Below, piece after piece: positions 33,879 to 34,166 of a stretch of DNA of 34,166 bases. Position numbers and translations under genes: made by a program. Numbering within the stretch: the stretch's first letter is position 1; the number at the start of each line of letters is the position of its first letter. The stretch lies in NCBI GenBank assembly GCA_024229515.1, contig JAAESI010000195.1, positions 1-34,166 on the forward strand, read 5' to 3'. The notes under the pieces are model-generated. The model was given only the letters and a program-made list of their open reading frames with translations, was not told the origin of the DNA and searched no databases. The DNA comes from Pseudomonadota bacterium (GTDB taxonomy: Bacteria > Myxococcota_A > UBA796 > UBA9615).

Positions 33879-34050
33879 GTCCGAAGCGTGACGTGAAGGC
33901 TGTCTGTGGCCGGTTCGACCTCCCAGCGAGGTCCTGGATCAGCCCGAAACTTCCCATTTTGAGCACAGCTTTGTGCACAACCTATCGCGCCGAGTGCCGG
34001 GCTGGATAGGAACAGCTCTCGGCTCAGGGGAGCCGCGTCGAGGAGGCGCA
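33879..34050. other. Intergenic region with two inverted repeats
   Basis: No credible gene is seen on either strand. The region holds GACCTC-ccagc-GAGGTC (33917-33933), a perfect 6-bp inverted repeat not followed by a T-run, and the longer TTGAGCACA-GCTT-TGTGCACAA (33959-33980). It is less GC-rich than the flanking genes and may be regulatory. Confidence 0.5.
33959..33980. repeat. Interrupted palindrome TTGAGCACA-GCTT-TGTGCACAA
   Basis: The nine-base arms pair with one mismatch around a 4-base centre. The shape fits an operator for a dimeric regulator better than a terminator, since no U-tract follows. It lies 71 bases before a possible downstream start. Confidence 0.5.
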
Positions 34051-34166
34051 GTGCGTCGAAGTGCACGTCGGGTGCGGCAGCTCCAAGACCGCCTGCAACG
34101 CCGTGGGAGGGCCGTGGCCGCGACGGTGGGCAGGTCTGGCACCCAGGTCGAGGAGGAGCCACCCTC
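34051..34166 (+). CDS. Possible start of a hypothetical gene (cut by right edge)
   Basis: A consensus AGGAGG (34041-34046) lies four bases before a GTG, and the frame stays open for the remaining 38 codons. The peptide begins RRSARRVRQLQDRLQRRGRA, basic and potentially helical, and then becomes Glu/Pro-rich. The fragment is too short to identify, and open frames of this length are common in such GC-rich DNA, so the ribosome site is the main support. Confidence 0.35.
   Translation, partial: MRRSARRVRQLQDRLQRRGRAVAATVGRSGTQVEEEPP

Noticed and set aside
33917..33933. GACCTC-ccagc-GAGGTC hairpin as a terminator of radical SAM gene 2
   Set aside because: The stem is only six base pairs and no T-run follows directly. 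The TTTT comes about 23 bases later.
33854..34162. Minus-strand frame near the right edge
   Set aside because: It overlaps the end of radical SAM gene 2, has no ribosome site, and its product is Pro/Arg/Ala-rich without features.

Overview
This is a very GC-rich, tightly packed chromosomal window. It most resembles the Myxococcota or a related former-deltaproteobacterial lineage. The basis is the type of gene content: many lipoproteins with Asp-rich low-complexity linkers, Cys/Asp-rich 'MopE-like' repeats, a Ser/Thr kinase fused to ATPase and TPR regions, a PilZ protein, GTG/TTG starts and strong G/C third-position bias. I saw no rRNA, tRNA, IS element, phage gene or CRISPR array.

Region 1 (1-4681, minus strand) reads leftwards as an operon: a 5'-nucleotidase-type metallophosphatase lipoprotein, two lipoproteins with OB-fold-like modules, and a signal-peptide protein with a Glu/Pro-rich tail and a poly-Glu run cut by the left edge. 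Region 2 (4721-15147, plus strand) diverges from it behind a recognisable sigma70-type promoter. It encodes a beta-barrel outer-membrane protein, a giant protein of about 1,424 residues (metallopeptidase, TolB-like propeller, OmpA domain and C-terminal barrel), and two large lipoproteins, the second ending in nine MopE-like Cys/Asp repeats. Together the two regions look like a cell-surface programme, with nucleotide or phosphate scavenging on one side and an envelope assembly or protease system on the other.

Region 3 (15160-24524) is mostly housekeeping or single genes: hutI, tatA, an unknown helical-repeat protein, pyrF and recD2. It continues with a kinase-ATPase-TPR regulator whose reading frame is broken once and whose P-loop lysine is replaced, then a PilZ protein. 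Region 4 (24688-33878) has a Flp-pilin-like protein with a Gly-rich linker and a second membrane helix, two radical SAM proteins with cobalamin-binding-like N-terminal domains, a lipoprotein with helix-hairpin-helix repeats, a polyprenol-phosphate-mannose-synthase-type glycosyltransferase, a polytopic GT-C-like membrane protein with TPRs, and a two-helix membrane protein of unknown family. The right edge holds a possible start of another gene.

Two signals stand out. First, in the giant protein the TSP3-OmpA module appears to be nested inside one blade of the TolB-like propeller, which would give a surface or periplasmic protease a peptidoglycan anchor. Second, about ten genes carry a TAnnnT hexamer 6-10 bases upstream of the start codon and mostly lack a Shine-Dalgarno sequence, suggesting widespread leaderless transcription. 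At pyrF/recD2 two such hexamers overlap on opposite strands (ACTGTACACT), forming a candidate bidirectional promoter. Convergent genes are separated by only 0-21 bases and show no obvious intrinsic terminators.
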